A stretch of DNA of 14,479 nt from UBA4717 sp045580165 (GTDB lineage: Bacteria; Bacillota; Clostridia; Oscillospirales; CAG-272). The notes under the pieces were generated by a model. That model searched no databases, had not been told where the DNA came from, and was given only the letters and a program-made list of their open reading frames with translations. Position numbers and translations under genes: made by a program. The stretch is taken from contig JAZNNG010000017.1 in the NCBI GenBank assembly GCA_045580165.1, forward strand, positions 1 to 14,479. Reading direction: 5' to 3'. Of the stretch, positions 6,116-12,887 are shown in pieces; positions within the stretch are counted from its first letter, which is position 1, and the number at the start of each line of letters is the position of its first letter.

Positions 6116-6847
6116 ATGAAGTTATTGTTTACAAGCCTCGGAATAAGCCGACTTCTGCTTAAAATAAAGGGAATTGCGGCGAAAAAGAGCCGCTTGATGC
6201 CAACTAATTACATAGGCGGTCCAGAAACCCTGCCGCCGCCCTTGACGCTTGACGAGGAGAGCGAGGTCATTGGCAGGCTTGAGTTTGACTCGGAGTCGGC
6301 GCGCAAGACTTTGATAGAGCATAACTTAAGGCTCGTCGTGTTCATTGCAAAGAAGTTCGAGAGCACGGGAATCGGACTCGAGGACCTCATATCCATCGGC
6401 ACGATAGGTCTTATCAAGGCAATAAACACCTTCAGAGCAGACAAAAACATAAAGCTTGCCACCTACGCGTCAAGATGTATCGAAAACGAGATACTGATGT
6501 ATATACGCAAAAACGGACAGACGAGAGCCGACGTTTCAATAGACGAGCCGCTTAGCGTAGACTTTGACGGAAACGAGCTTTTGCTTGCCGACGTGCTTAC
6601 GAGCGACGAGGACACGGTCTTTGCCGATCTTGAGACCGAGGAGGACAAAAGACTCATACGCGCGGCGCTCCTAAGCCTTGACGACAGGGAGAGAGAAATA
6701 ATAAATATGAGGTTTGGTCTTGGCGGCGGCAGGGAGATGACGCAAAAGGAGGTTGCCGACGCTCTCGGCATCTCGCAGTCGTATATTTCGCGCCTTGAAA
6801 AGAGAATAATTGCCGAATTAAAGGAAAAATTGCGCCCAAAATGGTAG
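6116..6847 (+). CDS. sigE: RNA polymerase sporulation sigma factor sigma-E (pro-protein)
   Basis: Sigma-E drives the early mother-cell programme of sporulation. From the ATG at 6116, preceded by GAGAGGGA (6103-6110), the protein has 243 residues, close to Bacillus SigE (239); the in-frame TTG at 6101 overlaps the ribosome binding site and is rejected. The first about 31 residues, rich in Leu and Lys, are the pro-sequence removed by SpoIIGA; the mature part begins at NYIGGPETLPPPLT, matching the processing site region. Region 2 follows (NLRLVVFIAKKFESTGIGLEDLISIG, TIGLIKAINTF, KLATYASRCIENEILMYIR), then region 4 with its helix-turn-helix (TQKEVADALGISQSYISRLEKRI). No terminator is evident after it. 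sigG, next in Bacillus and many clostridia, is not here. Confidence 0.97.
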   Translation: MKLLFTSLGISRLLLKIKGIAAKKSRLMPTNYIGGPETLPPPLTLDEESEVIGRLEFDSESARKTLIEHNLRLVVFIAKKFESTGIGLEDLISIGTIGLIKAINTFRADKNIKLATYASRCIENEILMYIRKNGQTRADVSIDEPLSVDFDGNELLLADVLTSDEDTVFADLETEEDKRLIRAALLSLDDREREIINMRFGLGGGREMTQKEVADALGISQSYISRLEKRIIAELKEKLRPKW

Positions 6848-6895
6848 TCTGAGAGTGGAAATTTTGAGAAAAATCAAAAAAATTTGAAAAAACAC

Positions 6896-6924
6896 TTGCA
6901 ATAACGCTTTTTTTGTGCTATACT
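6896..6924 (+). promoter_or_regulatory. SigA-type promoter of rpmE, with a dyad at the start site
   Basis: TTGCAA (6896-6901), 17 bases and TATACT (6919-6924), start near 6931. Directly downstream, 6936-6949 (TGAATACGTATACA) is a 14-base dyad with one mismatched pair around the perfect palindrome ATACGTAT (6939-6946), placed where a repressor could block initiation. No known operator is recognised. Confidence 0.8.
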
Positions 6925-6964
6925 AAGGTGCATTGTGAATACGTATACAGTGAGGTGTTAAATT

Positions 6965-7171
6965 ATGAAGGAAGGAATCCATCCCCAGTACGAAGAGCTT
7001 ACGGTAAAGTGCGCTTGCGGCGAAACTATCGTAACTAAGTCGACAAAGGGCGAAATGCGAGTTGATATCTGCTCGAAGTGCCATCCCTTTTTCACAGGCA
7101 AGCAGAAATTCGTTGACAGCGGCGGACGCGTAGATAAGTTCAATCAGCGTCGTAGCAAGGCTGCAAAGTGA
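6965..7171 (+). CDS. rpmE: Ribosomal protein bL31, zinc-binding type
   Basis: bL31 sits at the central protuberance of the 50S subunit and bridges the subunits. The 68-residue protein has the family start (MKEGIHPQYEEL) and the four zinc ligands of the C+ form: Cys16 and Cys18 in VKCACGE, Cys36 and Cys39 in ICSKCHPF. It ends in a short basic tail. The ATG has GAGGTG seven bases upstream. It is transcribed alone from its own promoter and ends in a strong terminator. In many bacteria the zinc-bearing form is traded under zinc starvation for a cysteine-free paralogue; no paralogue is visible in this window. Confidence 0.97.
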   Translation: MKEGIHPQYEELTVKCACGETIVTKSTKGEMRVDICSKCHPFFTGKQKFVDSGGRVDKFNQRRSKAAK

Positions 7172-7174
7172 GAT

Positions 7175-7210
7175 CTGCTTAAGTGATCACTTTCGGCAAC
7201 GATTAAGCAG
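7175..7210 (+). other. Hairpin with an internal palindrome downstream of rpmE
   Basis: CTGCTTAA (7175-7182) pairs with TTAAGCAG (7203-7210), and the interior opens with a perfect 12-base palindrome AAGTGATCACTT (7181-7192). It lies between the stop codon and the terminator in the 3' untranslated region. It could be a 3'-end stabiliser or a protein site. Confidence 0.4.
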
Positions 7211-7215
7211 AGAAC

Positions 7216-7255
7216 AGCGGGCAGACTGCGTTAAGGCGAGGTCTGCCCGCTTTTT
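7216..7255 (+). terminator. Intrinsic terminator of rpmE
   Basis: AGCGGGCAGAC (7216-7226) pairs perfectly with GTCTGCCCGCT (7241-7251), 11 bp, GC-rich, followed by TTTT. Confidence 0.92.
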
Positions 7256-7320
7256 CCCGTTTTTGGGAGCTTTTAGCAATAAAGAATGAAAACGTCAGAT
7301 CATCTCCGGTCGCCGTAAAG

Positions 7321-7367
7321 ACTCGCCCTTTGGGAGAGGTGACGCGCGAAGCGCGGCGGAGAGGGCT
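7321..7367. repeat. Short palindromic intergenic repeat upstream of the HAD gene
   Basis: The segment has a CGCGC-GAA-GCGCG hairpin (7333-7345) flanked by GCCCTTTGGGAGAGG on the left and CGGAGAGGGC on the right. It resembles the short repeats of the form CTCTCC-hairpin-CCTCTCCCAAAGGG that I recall from gut clostridial genomes; that recollection has not been checked. It lies in the 215-base gap between rpmE and the HAD gene. No clear promoter was seen in the rest of that gap. Confidence 0.5.
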
Positions 7368-7386
7368 GATTAACGGCGAAGGATAA

Positions 7387-8031
7387 ATGAAATATAAATG
7401 TATAATCTGGGATTTCAACGGAACGGTCATCGACGACGTTGAGATAGGAATAAAAAGCGTAAATCCGCTTCTTTCGGCGAGAGGACTCAAAACCATTGAC
7501 AGTCTTGCCGAATATCAGCGCGCGTTTACCTTTCCGATAAAGGAATATTACAAAAATTTAGGCTTTGATTTTGAAAAAGAGCCGTATGAGAAGATCGCGC
7601 ACGAGTGGGTTAAAAGCTACGAGGCTCTGTCACCGGGGATCACACTTGTCGACGGTGTGCGTGAGCTTATATGTGCATTTGAAGACGCGGGACTTGAGCA
7701 GATGATACTGTCTGCGTCTGAATACAATATGCTTGCGCGTCAGCTTAAGAGCTTCGGGCTAGAAAGCAAATTCTCGAAAATACTGTCGCTTGATAACATT
7801 TACGCCCACAGTAAGGTCGATATAGCGAGAGAATTTTTTGCGAACGTCACCGATAAGAGCGCATATCTTATGATTGGCGACACAGAGCACGATGCCGAGG
7901 TCGCAAGGGCGGTTGGCATTGACGCGGCGCTCGTCGCGTGCGGACACATGAGCCGCGAGAGGCTTGAGAAAACAGGCTTTTCCGTGTATGATGATATGAA
8001 AGAGCTTTATAAAGCAGTCGAAGCTTTATGA
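7387..8031 (+). CDS. HAD-superfamily hydrolase, phosphoglycolate-phosphatase-like
   Basis: The 214-residue protein is a full-length HAD fold with a helical cap of the phosphoglycolate phosphatase / beta-phosphoglucomutase type. Motif I is WDFNGTVIDD with the nucleophile Asp9; motif II is the Ser in LSAS (Ser109); Lys143 (SKVD) fits motif III; motif IV is GDTEHD (164-169). The usual second Asp of motif I (DxD) is Asn11 here. In classical phosphatases that Asp is the general acid/base, so the Asn version may be slower or act on a different substrate; DFNGT variants do exist in clostridial genomes to my knowledge. The start has GAAGGA three bases upstream of ATAAATG. A palindromic repeat separates it from murI, and they probably share a transcript. 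The substrate is unknown. Confidence 0.88.
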   Translation: MKYKCIIWDFNGTVIDDVEIGIKSVNPLLSARGLKTIDSLAEYQRAFTFPIKEYYKNLGFDFEKEPYEKIAHEWVKSYEALSPGITLVDGVRELICAFEDAGLEQMILSASEYNMLARQLKSFGLESKFSKILSLDNIYAHSKVDIAREFFANVTDKSAYLMIGDTEHDAEVARAVGIDAALVACGHMSRERLEKTGFSVYDDMKELYKAVEAL

Positions 8032-8032
8032 A

Positions 8033-8153
8033 AGGCCTCCCCTTGAGGGGAAGCTGTCGAGTGAATACGAGACTGATGAGGTGGTCTTCCGGTTTTTGTC
8101 GTTACACCTCATCCACCGCTATCGCGGTCCCCCTTCCCCTCAAGGGGAAGGCT
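8033..8153. repeat. MITE-like inverted-repeat element between the HAD gene and murI
   Basis: A 121-base element with related ends: the left arm starts AGGCCTCCCCTTGAGGGGAAG (8033-8053) and the right arm, read in reverse complement from 8153, starts AGCCTTCCCCTTGAGGGGAAG. Inner arms match as well: GATGAGGTG (8075-8083) and CACCTCATC (8105-8113). Each arm also carries its own CCCCTTGAGGGG palindrome. It begins two bases after the HAD stop codon and encodes nothing credible. The form resembles widespread clostridial intergenic repeats; mobility would need a transposase from elsewhere. Confidence 0.8.
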
Positions 8154-8190
8154 CATTACAGTGAAGCTATAACAGAAGGGTCGGGTGAAT

Positions 8191-8970
8191 ATGGAGCAGA
8201 AAAGGTCGGGCGCTATTGCAGTCGTTGACTCGGGCGTTGGCGGAATATCGGTATTGCGCGAGCTGATAAGGCTTATGCCGAATGAGAAATACATCTATCT
8301 TGCGGACAGTAAAAACGCTCCGTACGGCACAAAGGCTAAGGATGAAGTCCTCTCCATTATGCTCGAAAACACCGATCGACTTATAAAGCTCGGCGTAAAG
8401 GCTATCGTGGTCGCCTGCAATACGGCGACGAGCGCCGCAGTCAGAGTGATGAGAGAAAAATACCCCGACGTTCCGATAGTCGGCATCGAGCCTGCGGTCA
8501 AGCCCGCAGTCGAGGCGTTTGATTTTCCCAAGGTTGCGGTTATGGCAACACCACTGACGCTTGCCGAGGAGAAGTTCAACACCCTTATCAAGCGATTTGA
8601 GGGCAAAGCCGACATAATCCCCCTGCCGTGTGCTGGACTTATGGAGATAATCGAGTCGGGACACACCGACGGCGAGGTGGTCGACACCTACCTTAATAAG
8701 GTCTTCGGAGAGCTTGGCGGCAAAAAGCTCGACGCAGTCGTGCTTGGCTGCACTCACTACCCGTTCGTTAAGGGCGCGGTGCAGAAGTATTTTGGTGAGA
8801 GCGTGCGTATTTTTGACGGCGGTGAGGGAACCGCAAGGGAAGCGAAGCGAAGGATTTATGAGTCGGGACTTGAGTCGGACAGACTTGCCGACGTCCCTGA
8901 GATCGAGTTTATTTGCACAAGCGGAGACGAGCGCGTGACCGAGCTTTGCCGCAAGCTGCTTGGACTATGA
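8191..8970 (+). CDS. murI: Glutamate racemase
   Basis: MurI converts L-glutamate to D-glutamate for peptidoglycan, without a cofactor, in the cytosol. All family signatures are present over 259 residues: VVDSGVGGISV with Asp13, ADSKNAPYG, the first catalytic cysteine in VACNTATSA (Cys76), and the second in VLGCTHYPF (Cys187, His189). The length fits the usual 255-285. The ATG at 8191 gives a GAAGGG ribosome binding site (8175-8180) with a slightly long gap; a GTG at 8185 in the same frame is the alternative start with a short gap, adding two residues. recG follows after 33 bases, so the two are very likely cotranscribed. Pairing of murI with recG is a matter of neighbourhood, not of shared pathway. 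Confidence 0.96.
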   Translation: MEQKRSGAIAVVDSGVGGISVLRELIRLMPNEKYIYLADSKNAPYGTKAKDEVLSIMLENTDRLIKLGVKAIVVACNTATSAAVRVMREKYPDVPIVGIEPAVKPAVEAFDFPKVAVMATPLTLAEEKFNTLIKRFEGKADIIPLPCAGLMEIIESGHTDGEVVDTYLNKVFGELGGKKLDAVVLGCTHYPFVKGAVQKYFGESVRIFDGGEGTAREAKRRIYESGLESDRLADVPEIEFICTSGDERVTELCRKLLGL

Positions 8971-9003
8971 TAAAAACAAAATTTTAAGAGGAGGTAAGCT
9001 TTT

Positions 9004-11193
9004 ATGCAAAAAGGTATCCGTAAAATAACGTCAGCATCAAGCGTGACCTGTCTGCCGGGAATTAGCACGGTCAGAGAAAAAAGCTTTTCCTCACTCGGAA
9101 TTGAAACTCTCGGCGACCTGCTCGTGCATTTCCCGAGAGCCTATCAGAACAGACAAAATATAAGACCTTTGACAGACGCCGACACAGACGCGCCCGCGTC
9201 GTTTTTGCTCACCGTCGGCACAGACCCCAAGACCGCAAAGATACGCGGAAATCTGAGCATTACTAAATTTAAGGCGTTCGACGAAAGCGGCACATGTGAG
9301 ATTATTTTTTACAACAAGCCCTACGCCGACAAGAGCTATCCGCGAGGCTCGGTGCACCGATTTTGGGGAAAGCTTACCCGTGAGGGACGCACCTATAAGC
9401 TCTCGTCCCCCGAAAGCGAGCCGTATTTTGAGGGCGCGAAGCTTTTGCCGATGGTGCCCGTGTACCCACTTTCCGCAGGACTTACTCAAAAGCTTATGTC
9501 GGGCTCGGTACGCCGTGCGCTCGACCTGCTTTATACGAACTCTATGAGTGAGCGACAGGTGCTCGCAGAGCTTGCCGATCCTCCGACAGACCCTATTCCC
9601 GATAAGATTCGGGAAAGATACGGACTTTGCACGCGCGCGTTTGCGCTTGAAAACATACATTTTCCAACCGACGAGCAGACTCTTAAGATTGCGCGCGACA
9701 GACTCGCGTTTGAGGAGCTTTTTCTGCTCTCGGTATTCCTCGGCTACTCAAAAAGAAGAAACAAGCGTGCAAACGCGCACGCAATGACTCGCTTGTCGCT
9801 TGACGGATTTTATAAAAAGCTTCCGTTTGAGCTGACCGATTCGCAGAAAAAGGTTATCACAGACATAAAGAGCGACCTCTCGGCAAGCACGCCTATGAGC
9901 AGACTCGTTTCGGGAGACGTCGGAAGCGGTAAGACGGTCTGCGCGGCGGCAGCTATGTATATTTCCGCCGAAAACGGATACCAGAGCGCTCTTATGGCGC
10001 CCACAGAAATACTTGCAAATCAGCATTTTGCCGACCTTGCGCCCCTGTTTGAGAGCTTTGGCTATAAGGTCGCGCTTTTAACGGGCTCGACAAAGGCGTC
10101 GGAGAAGAAAAAAATATACGAGGGTCTTACCGACGGCAGTATCAATATAGTCATCGGTACTCACGCGCTGCTCAGCGACAAGGTTGAGTTTAACAGACTC
10201 GGACTCGTTATAACCGACGAGCAGCACCGCTTTGGTGTAAACCAGCGCGCTGCGCTCGGTGAAAAAAGCGAGGGTGTTCACGTGCTCGTTATGAGCGCAA
10301 CGCCCATACCGCGTACACTTGCGCTGATACTCTACGGCGACCTCGACGTGTCGCAGATAAACGAAATGCCGCCCGGCAGACAAAGGGTCGACACCTTTGT
10401 TGTTGACGAAAGCTACCGCACCCGACTCAACGGCTTTATAAGACGTCAGGTCGAGGAGGGACACCGGGTCTACGTCGTTTGCCCGACGGTAGAGGAGAGC
10501 GAGGACGTCCTGCCCGACGAGGAGGCGGACCTCAGCCTCAGAGATTACTTTGAATTTTACGAAAGAGAGGAGAAGCCGCCTCTCAAATCGACTCTCGAGT
10601 ACGCGAGAAAGCTTCGCGAGGAGGTTTTCCCCGACCTCGGAGTCGGATATATCCACGGCAAGATGAAAAGCAAAGAAAAGGACGCGGCTATGGCGGCGTT
10701 CGTTCGCGGAGACACTCAGATACTCGTTTCCACAACGGTTATTGAGGTTGGCGTAAACGTCCCCGAGGCGACTCTTATGGTGGTCGAGAACGCCGAGCGC
10801 TTCGGTCTGTCCCAGCTTCATCAGCTGCGCGGACGCGTAGGTCGCGGTAAGGATAAGTCCTACTGCATTCTCGTGTCAGACGTGAACAAGTCCACGAAAA
10901 GCTATAAGCGACTCGACGTTATGAAAACTACCTATAACGGTTACGATATCGCTGAAAAGGACCTCGACGCGCGCGGTCCCGGTGACTTTATGTCGGCAGG
11001 CGGCGAGCTCCGTCAGCACGGTAAGCTCAAGCTGAGACTCGCGGAATTTACCGACGCTAAGCTTATGCTTACCGCATCGGACGCCGCAGGTACAGTCCTC
11101 ACAAACGACCCCGACCTCTCGTCACCCGAAAACTCAGACCTCAGAGACTATATACAAACCACCGCAATAATCCGAGTCGCAACGGTGAATTAG
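9004..11193 (+). CDS. recG: ATP-dependent DNA helicase RecG
   Basis: RecG is a double-strand translocase that reverses stalled forks and processes branched DNA. Order of parts: an N-terminal wedge domain with OB fold (about residues 55-160), then helicase motifs: Walker A GDVGSGKT (304-311), the DEQH box (405-408) with HRFG, MSATPIPRTL, then the second RecA-like domain with VYVVCP (from about 489), ILVSTTVIEVGVNVPEA, and the arginine-finger motif QLRGRVGRG. The translocation motif region follows with DLDARGPGDF. At 729 residues it is about 40-50 longer than usual; part is an acidic insertion of roughly 20 residues after VCPTVEESED (near 500-530). The usual RQSG is RQHG here. AGGAGGT lies nine bases before the ATG, the best ribosome binding site in the window. 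Confidence 0.97.
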   Translation: MQKGIRKITSASSVTCLPGISTVREKSFSSLGIETLGDLLVHFPRAYQNRQNIRPLTDADTDAPASFLLTVGTDPKTAKIRGNLSITKFKAFDESGTCEIIFYNKPYADKSYPRGSVHRFWGKLTREGRTYKLSSPESEPYFEGAKLLPMVPVYPLSAGLTQKLMSGSVRRALDLLYTNSMSERQVLAELADPPTDPIPDKIRERYGLCTRAFALENIHFPTDEQTLKIARDRLAFEELFLLSVFLGYSKRRNKRANAHAMTRLSLDGFYKKLPFELTDSQKKVITDIKSDLSASTPMSRLVSGDVGSGKTVCAAAAMYISAENGYQSALMAPTEILANQHFADLAPLFESFGYKVALLTGSTKASEKKKIYEGLTDGSINIVIGTHALLSDKVEFNRLGLVITDEQHRFGVNQRAALGEKSEGVHVLVMSATPIPRTLALILYGDLDVSQINEMPPGRQRVDTFVVDESYRTRLNGFIRRQVEEGHRVYVVCPTVEESEDVLPDEEADLSLRDYFEFYEREEKPPLKSTLEYARKLREEVFPDLGVGYIHGKMKSKEKDAAMAAFVRGDTQILVSTTVIEVGVNVPEATLMVVENAERFGLSQLHQLRGRVGRGKDKSYCILVSDVNKSTKSYKRLDVMKTTYNGYDIAEKDLDARGPGDFMSAGGELRQHGKLKLRLAEFTDAKLMLTASDAAGTVLTNDPDLSSPENSDLRDYIQTTAIIRVATVN

Positions 11194-11227
11194 CAGAGAC
11201 GGTTCTTGGGGCGATAATTAAATATTT

Positions 11228-11343
11228 GTAGGGGACGACGCCCTCGGCGTCCCGTTTATAATGTAATTTGTAACCCAATCTTTATTTATATGTTTGATAA
11301 AATTTTTTTGTTTTCCGGGATGCCGAGGAGTCATCCCCTACGA
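11228..11343. repeat. Inverted-repeat element (GTAGGGG family), copy 1
   Basis: Left arm GTAGGGGACGACGCC...GGCGTCCCG (11228-11254) and right arm (11316-11341), which in reverse complement reads GTAGGGGATGACTCC...GGCATCCCG, bracket about 60 bases of AT-rich DNA. Each arm can fold by itself, and the arms pair with each other. A diverged relative lies at 14376-14456. The AT-rich interior holds TATAAT at 11257 but no matching -35. Confidence 0.75.
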
Positions 11344-11404
11344 GAAAACTTCAAATTTCATTTCTTAATTATGCGCTATCTGCCCGTCGGGGCGTCCCGA
11401 CCGC

Positions 11405-11516
11405 GGGGGATTCCAAAGGGGCGGAGCCTCTTTGGCGAGGGAGGAGATTTTCAAGAGGGGGTCTCGAATCCCCTCTTGAACGGTTCTTTTCGTTCTTTTC
11501 TGTCCGTACAGAAAAG
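11405..11516 (+). repeat. Dispersed palindromic repeat upstream of rarA, relative of the 5008-5170 repeat
   Basis: Three hairpins in a row: CCAAAGGGGC with GCCTCTTTGG (11413-11435), TTCAAGAGGGG with CCCCTCTTGAA (11450-11480), and TTTTCTGT with ACAGAAAA (11496-11515). The first two resemble, in the same order, the minus-strand reading of 5165-5090. Open frames through it (11290-11523 plus, 11365-11682 minus) are repeat translations. Confidence 0.65.
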
Positions 11517-11520
11517 GACA

Positions 11521-11630
11521 TAACCAATCCCACTCTCCGCAAAACCAAATCAAGTCACAAAAACCCATTCCAAACACAAACAAAACAACTAACCAATACC
11601 ACCCCCTGCCCAAGCACAAACTAACTAACA
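11521..11630 (+). other. G-depleted, A/C-rich leader upstream of rarA
   Basis: About 110 bases with only four G on the plus strand, rich in A and C (CAAA, CCAA, CTAAC blocks), ending at the rarA ribosome binding site AAGGAAG. Such RNA cannot fold stably. C-rich, G-poor unstructured RNA is also the known character of Rho-loading (rut) sites. The local bias stands out sharply from both flanks. No promoter hexamers were convincing in the gap. Confidence 0.5.
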
Positions 11631-11644
11631 AAGGAAGAAAAATT

Positions 11645-12874
11645 ATGGCACATCGCCCAATGGCAGACATTATCCGCCCCACAAGCTTTGATGAAATGAT
11701 TGGTCAACAAAAGCTTGTAGGTGAGGGCGGAGCGCTTCGCCGAATGGTCGAAACGGGACACATCACCAATATGATATTCTACGGTCCTCCCGGCACGGGA
11801 AAGACCACGGCGGCGAAGATAATCGCCAAAACCTCGGGTATGACTCTCCGTGAGCTCAACGCCACCACGGCGTCGCTTTCCGACGTCAAGGAGATAATCG
11901 GTGAGACCTCGACTCTGCTCGGCTCGTCGGGCATTCTTCTGTACCTCGACGAAATTCAGTACTTCAACAAAAAGCAACAGCAATCCCTGCTTGAATTTAT
12001 CGAGGACGGCAGAATAACCCTCATCGCCTCCACTACCGAAAATCCCTACTTCTATGTATACAACGCGATAATCTCGCGCTCGGCGGTGTTTGAATTCAAG
12101 CCCGTCACCACGGACGAATGCGTTAAGGCGCTTCGCCGCGCGGTCGATAAGATGAACGAGCTTGAGGGACTTGACAAAAGAGCTGACGACAAGGTGCTAA
12201 CCCTTATCGCCTCGCTCGGTGCGGGCGACGTGCGCCGTTCGGTCGGGATCTGCGAAAACTCGTATTTCGCCGCAGACGGTGAGATAACCGAGGAGGTGGT
12301 CGAGCTTTTCGCAAGCAAAAGCATCGGCAACTTTGACCGCGCTGGCGACGTGCATTACGATCTGCTCTCGGCGCTTCAGAAGTCGATTCGCGGCTCGGAC
12401 CCCGACGCGGCTGTATTCTACCTCGCAAAGCTTCTTGAGGGCGGCGATATCATCTCTGCCTGCAGACGTCTTCAGGTTATCGCAAACGAGGATATCGGAC
12501 TCGCGTACCCCCTCGCTGCAGTAGTTACCAAGGCGTGCTGTGACTCGGCGCGTGAGCTCGGACTTCCCGAAGCAAGACTTCCGCTTGCGAATGCGGCGGT
12601 GCTTCTTGCCACCTCGCCCAAATCCAACACCGCGCACAACGCGATAATCGCGGCGTGCGAGGATGTTGCAAAGGGTCGCGGACAGGAGATCCCCGAGATC
12701 TTGCAAAGCCCGCTTTTCAAGGGCTACAAGTATCCGCATAATTTCCCGAACCACTACGTTAAGCAAGAATATTTACCCGACGACCTTCGCGGCACAAAGT
12801 ACTACGAATACGGTGACAACCGTAACGAGCAGGCGGCAAAGGCTTATTGGGACGAAATAAAAAAACAGAAATAA
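11645..12874 (+). CDS. rarA: Replication-associated recombination protein A (AAA+ ATPase, MgsA/RarA)
   Basis: RarA is a clamp-loader-like AAA+ ATPase acting at stalled replication forks and single-strand gaps. The 409-residue protein opens with RPMADIIRPTSFDEMIGQ, the family start, has Walker A GPPGTGKT (47-54), Walker B YLDEIQ (DEIQ 102-105), sensor 1 STTENP, then SRSAVFEFKPV. The C-terminal tetramerisation region follows with ANEDIGLAYP and the ending typical of the family (YKYPHNFPNHYVKQEYLPD). In many RarA proteins the Walker B is DEIHRFN; here it is DEIQYFN, with Gln for His. The length is at the low end of normal. The ATG is nine bases from AGGA; a second ATG at codon 6 is possible. Only 13 bases separate it from the DUF1015 gene, so they share an operon. 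Confidence 0.95.
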   Translation: MAHRPMADIIRPTSFDEMIGQQKLVGEGGALRRMVETGHITNMIFYGPPGTGKTTAAKIIAKTSGMTLRELNATTASLSDVKEIIGETSTLLGSSGILLYLDEIQYFNKKQQQSLLEFIEDGRITLIASTTENPYFYVYNAIISRSAVFEFKPVTTDECVKALRRAVDKMNELEGLDKRADDKVLTLIASLGAGDVRRSVGICENSYFAADGEITEEVVELFASKSIGNFDRAGDVHYDLLSALQKSIRGSDPDAAVFYLAKLLEGGDIISACRRLQVIANEDIGLAYPLAAVVTKACCDSARELGLPEARLPLANAAVLLATSPKSNTAHNAIIAACEDVAKGRGQEIPEILQSPLFKGYKYPHNFPNHYVKQEYLPDDLRGTKYYEYGDNRNEQAAKAYWDEIKKQK

Positions 12875-12887
12875 AGAGGACAAAACA

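Noticed and set aside
8028..8228. 66-residue frame overlapping the HAD stop codon
   Set aside because: It lies in the MITE-like element and runs out of frame into murI; repeat translation.
11290..11523. 77-residue plus-strand frame (and the 105-residue minus frame 11365-11682)
   Set aside because: Both run through dispersed repeats and the G-poor leader; no ribosome binding site and no domain.
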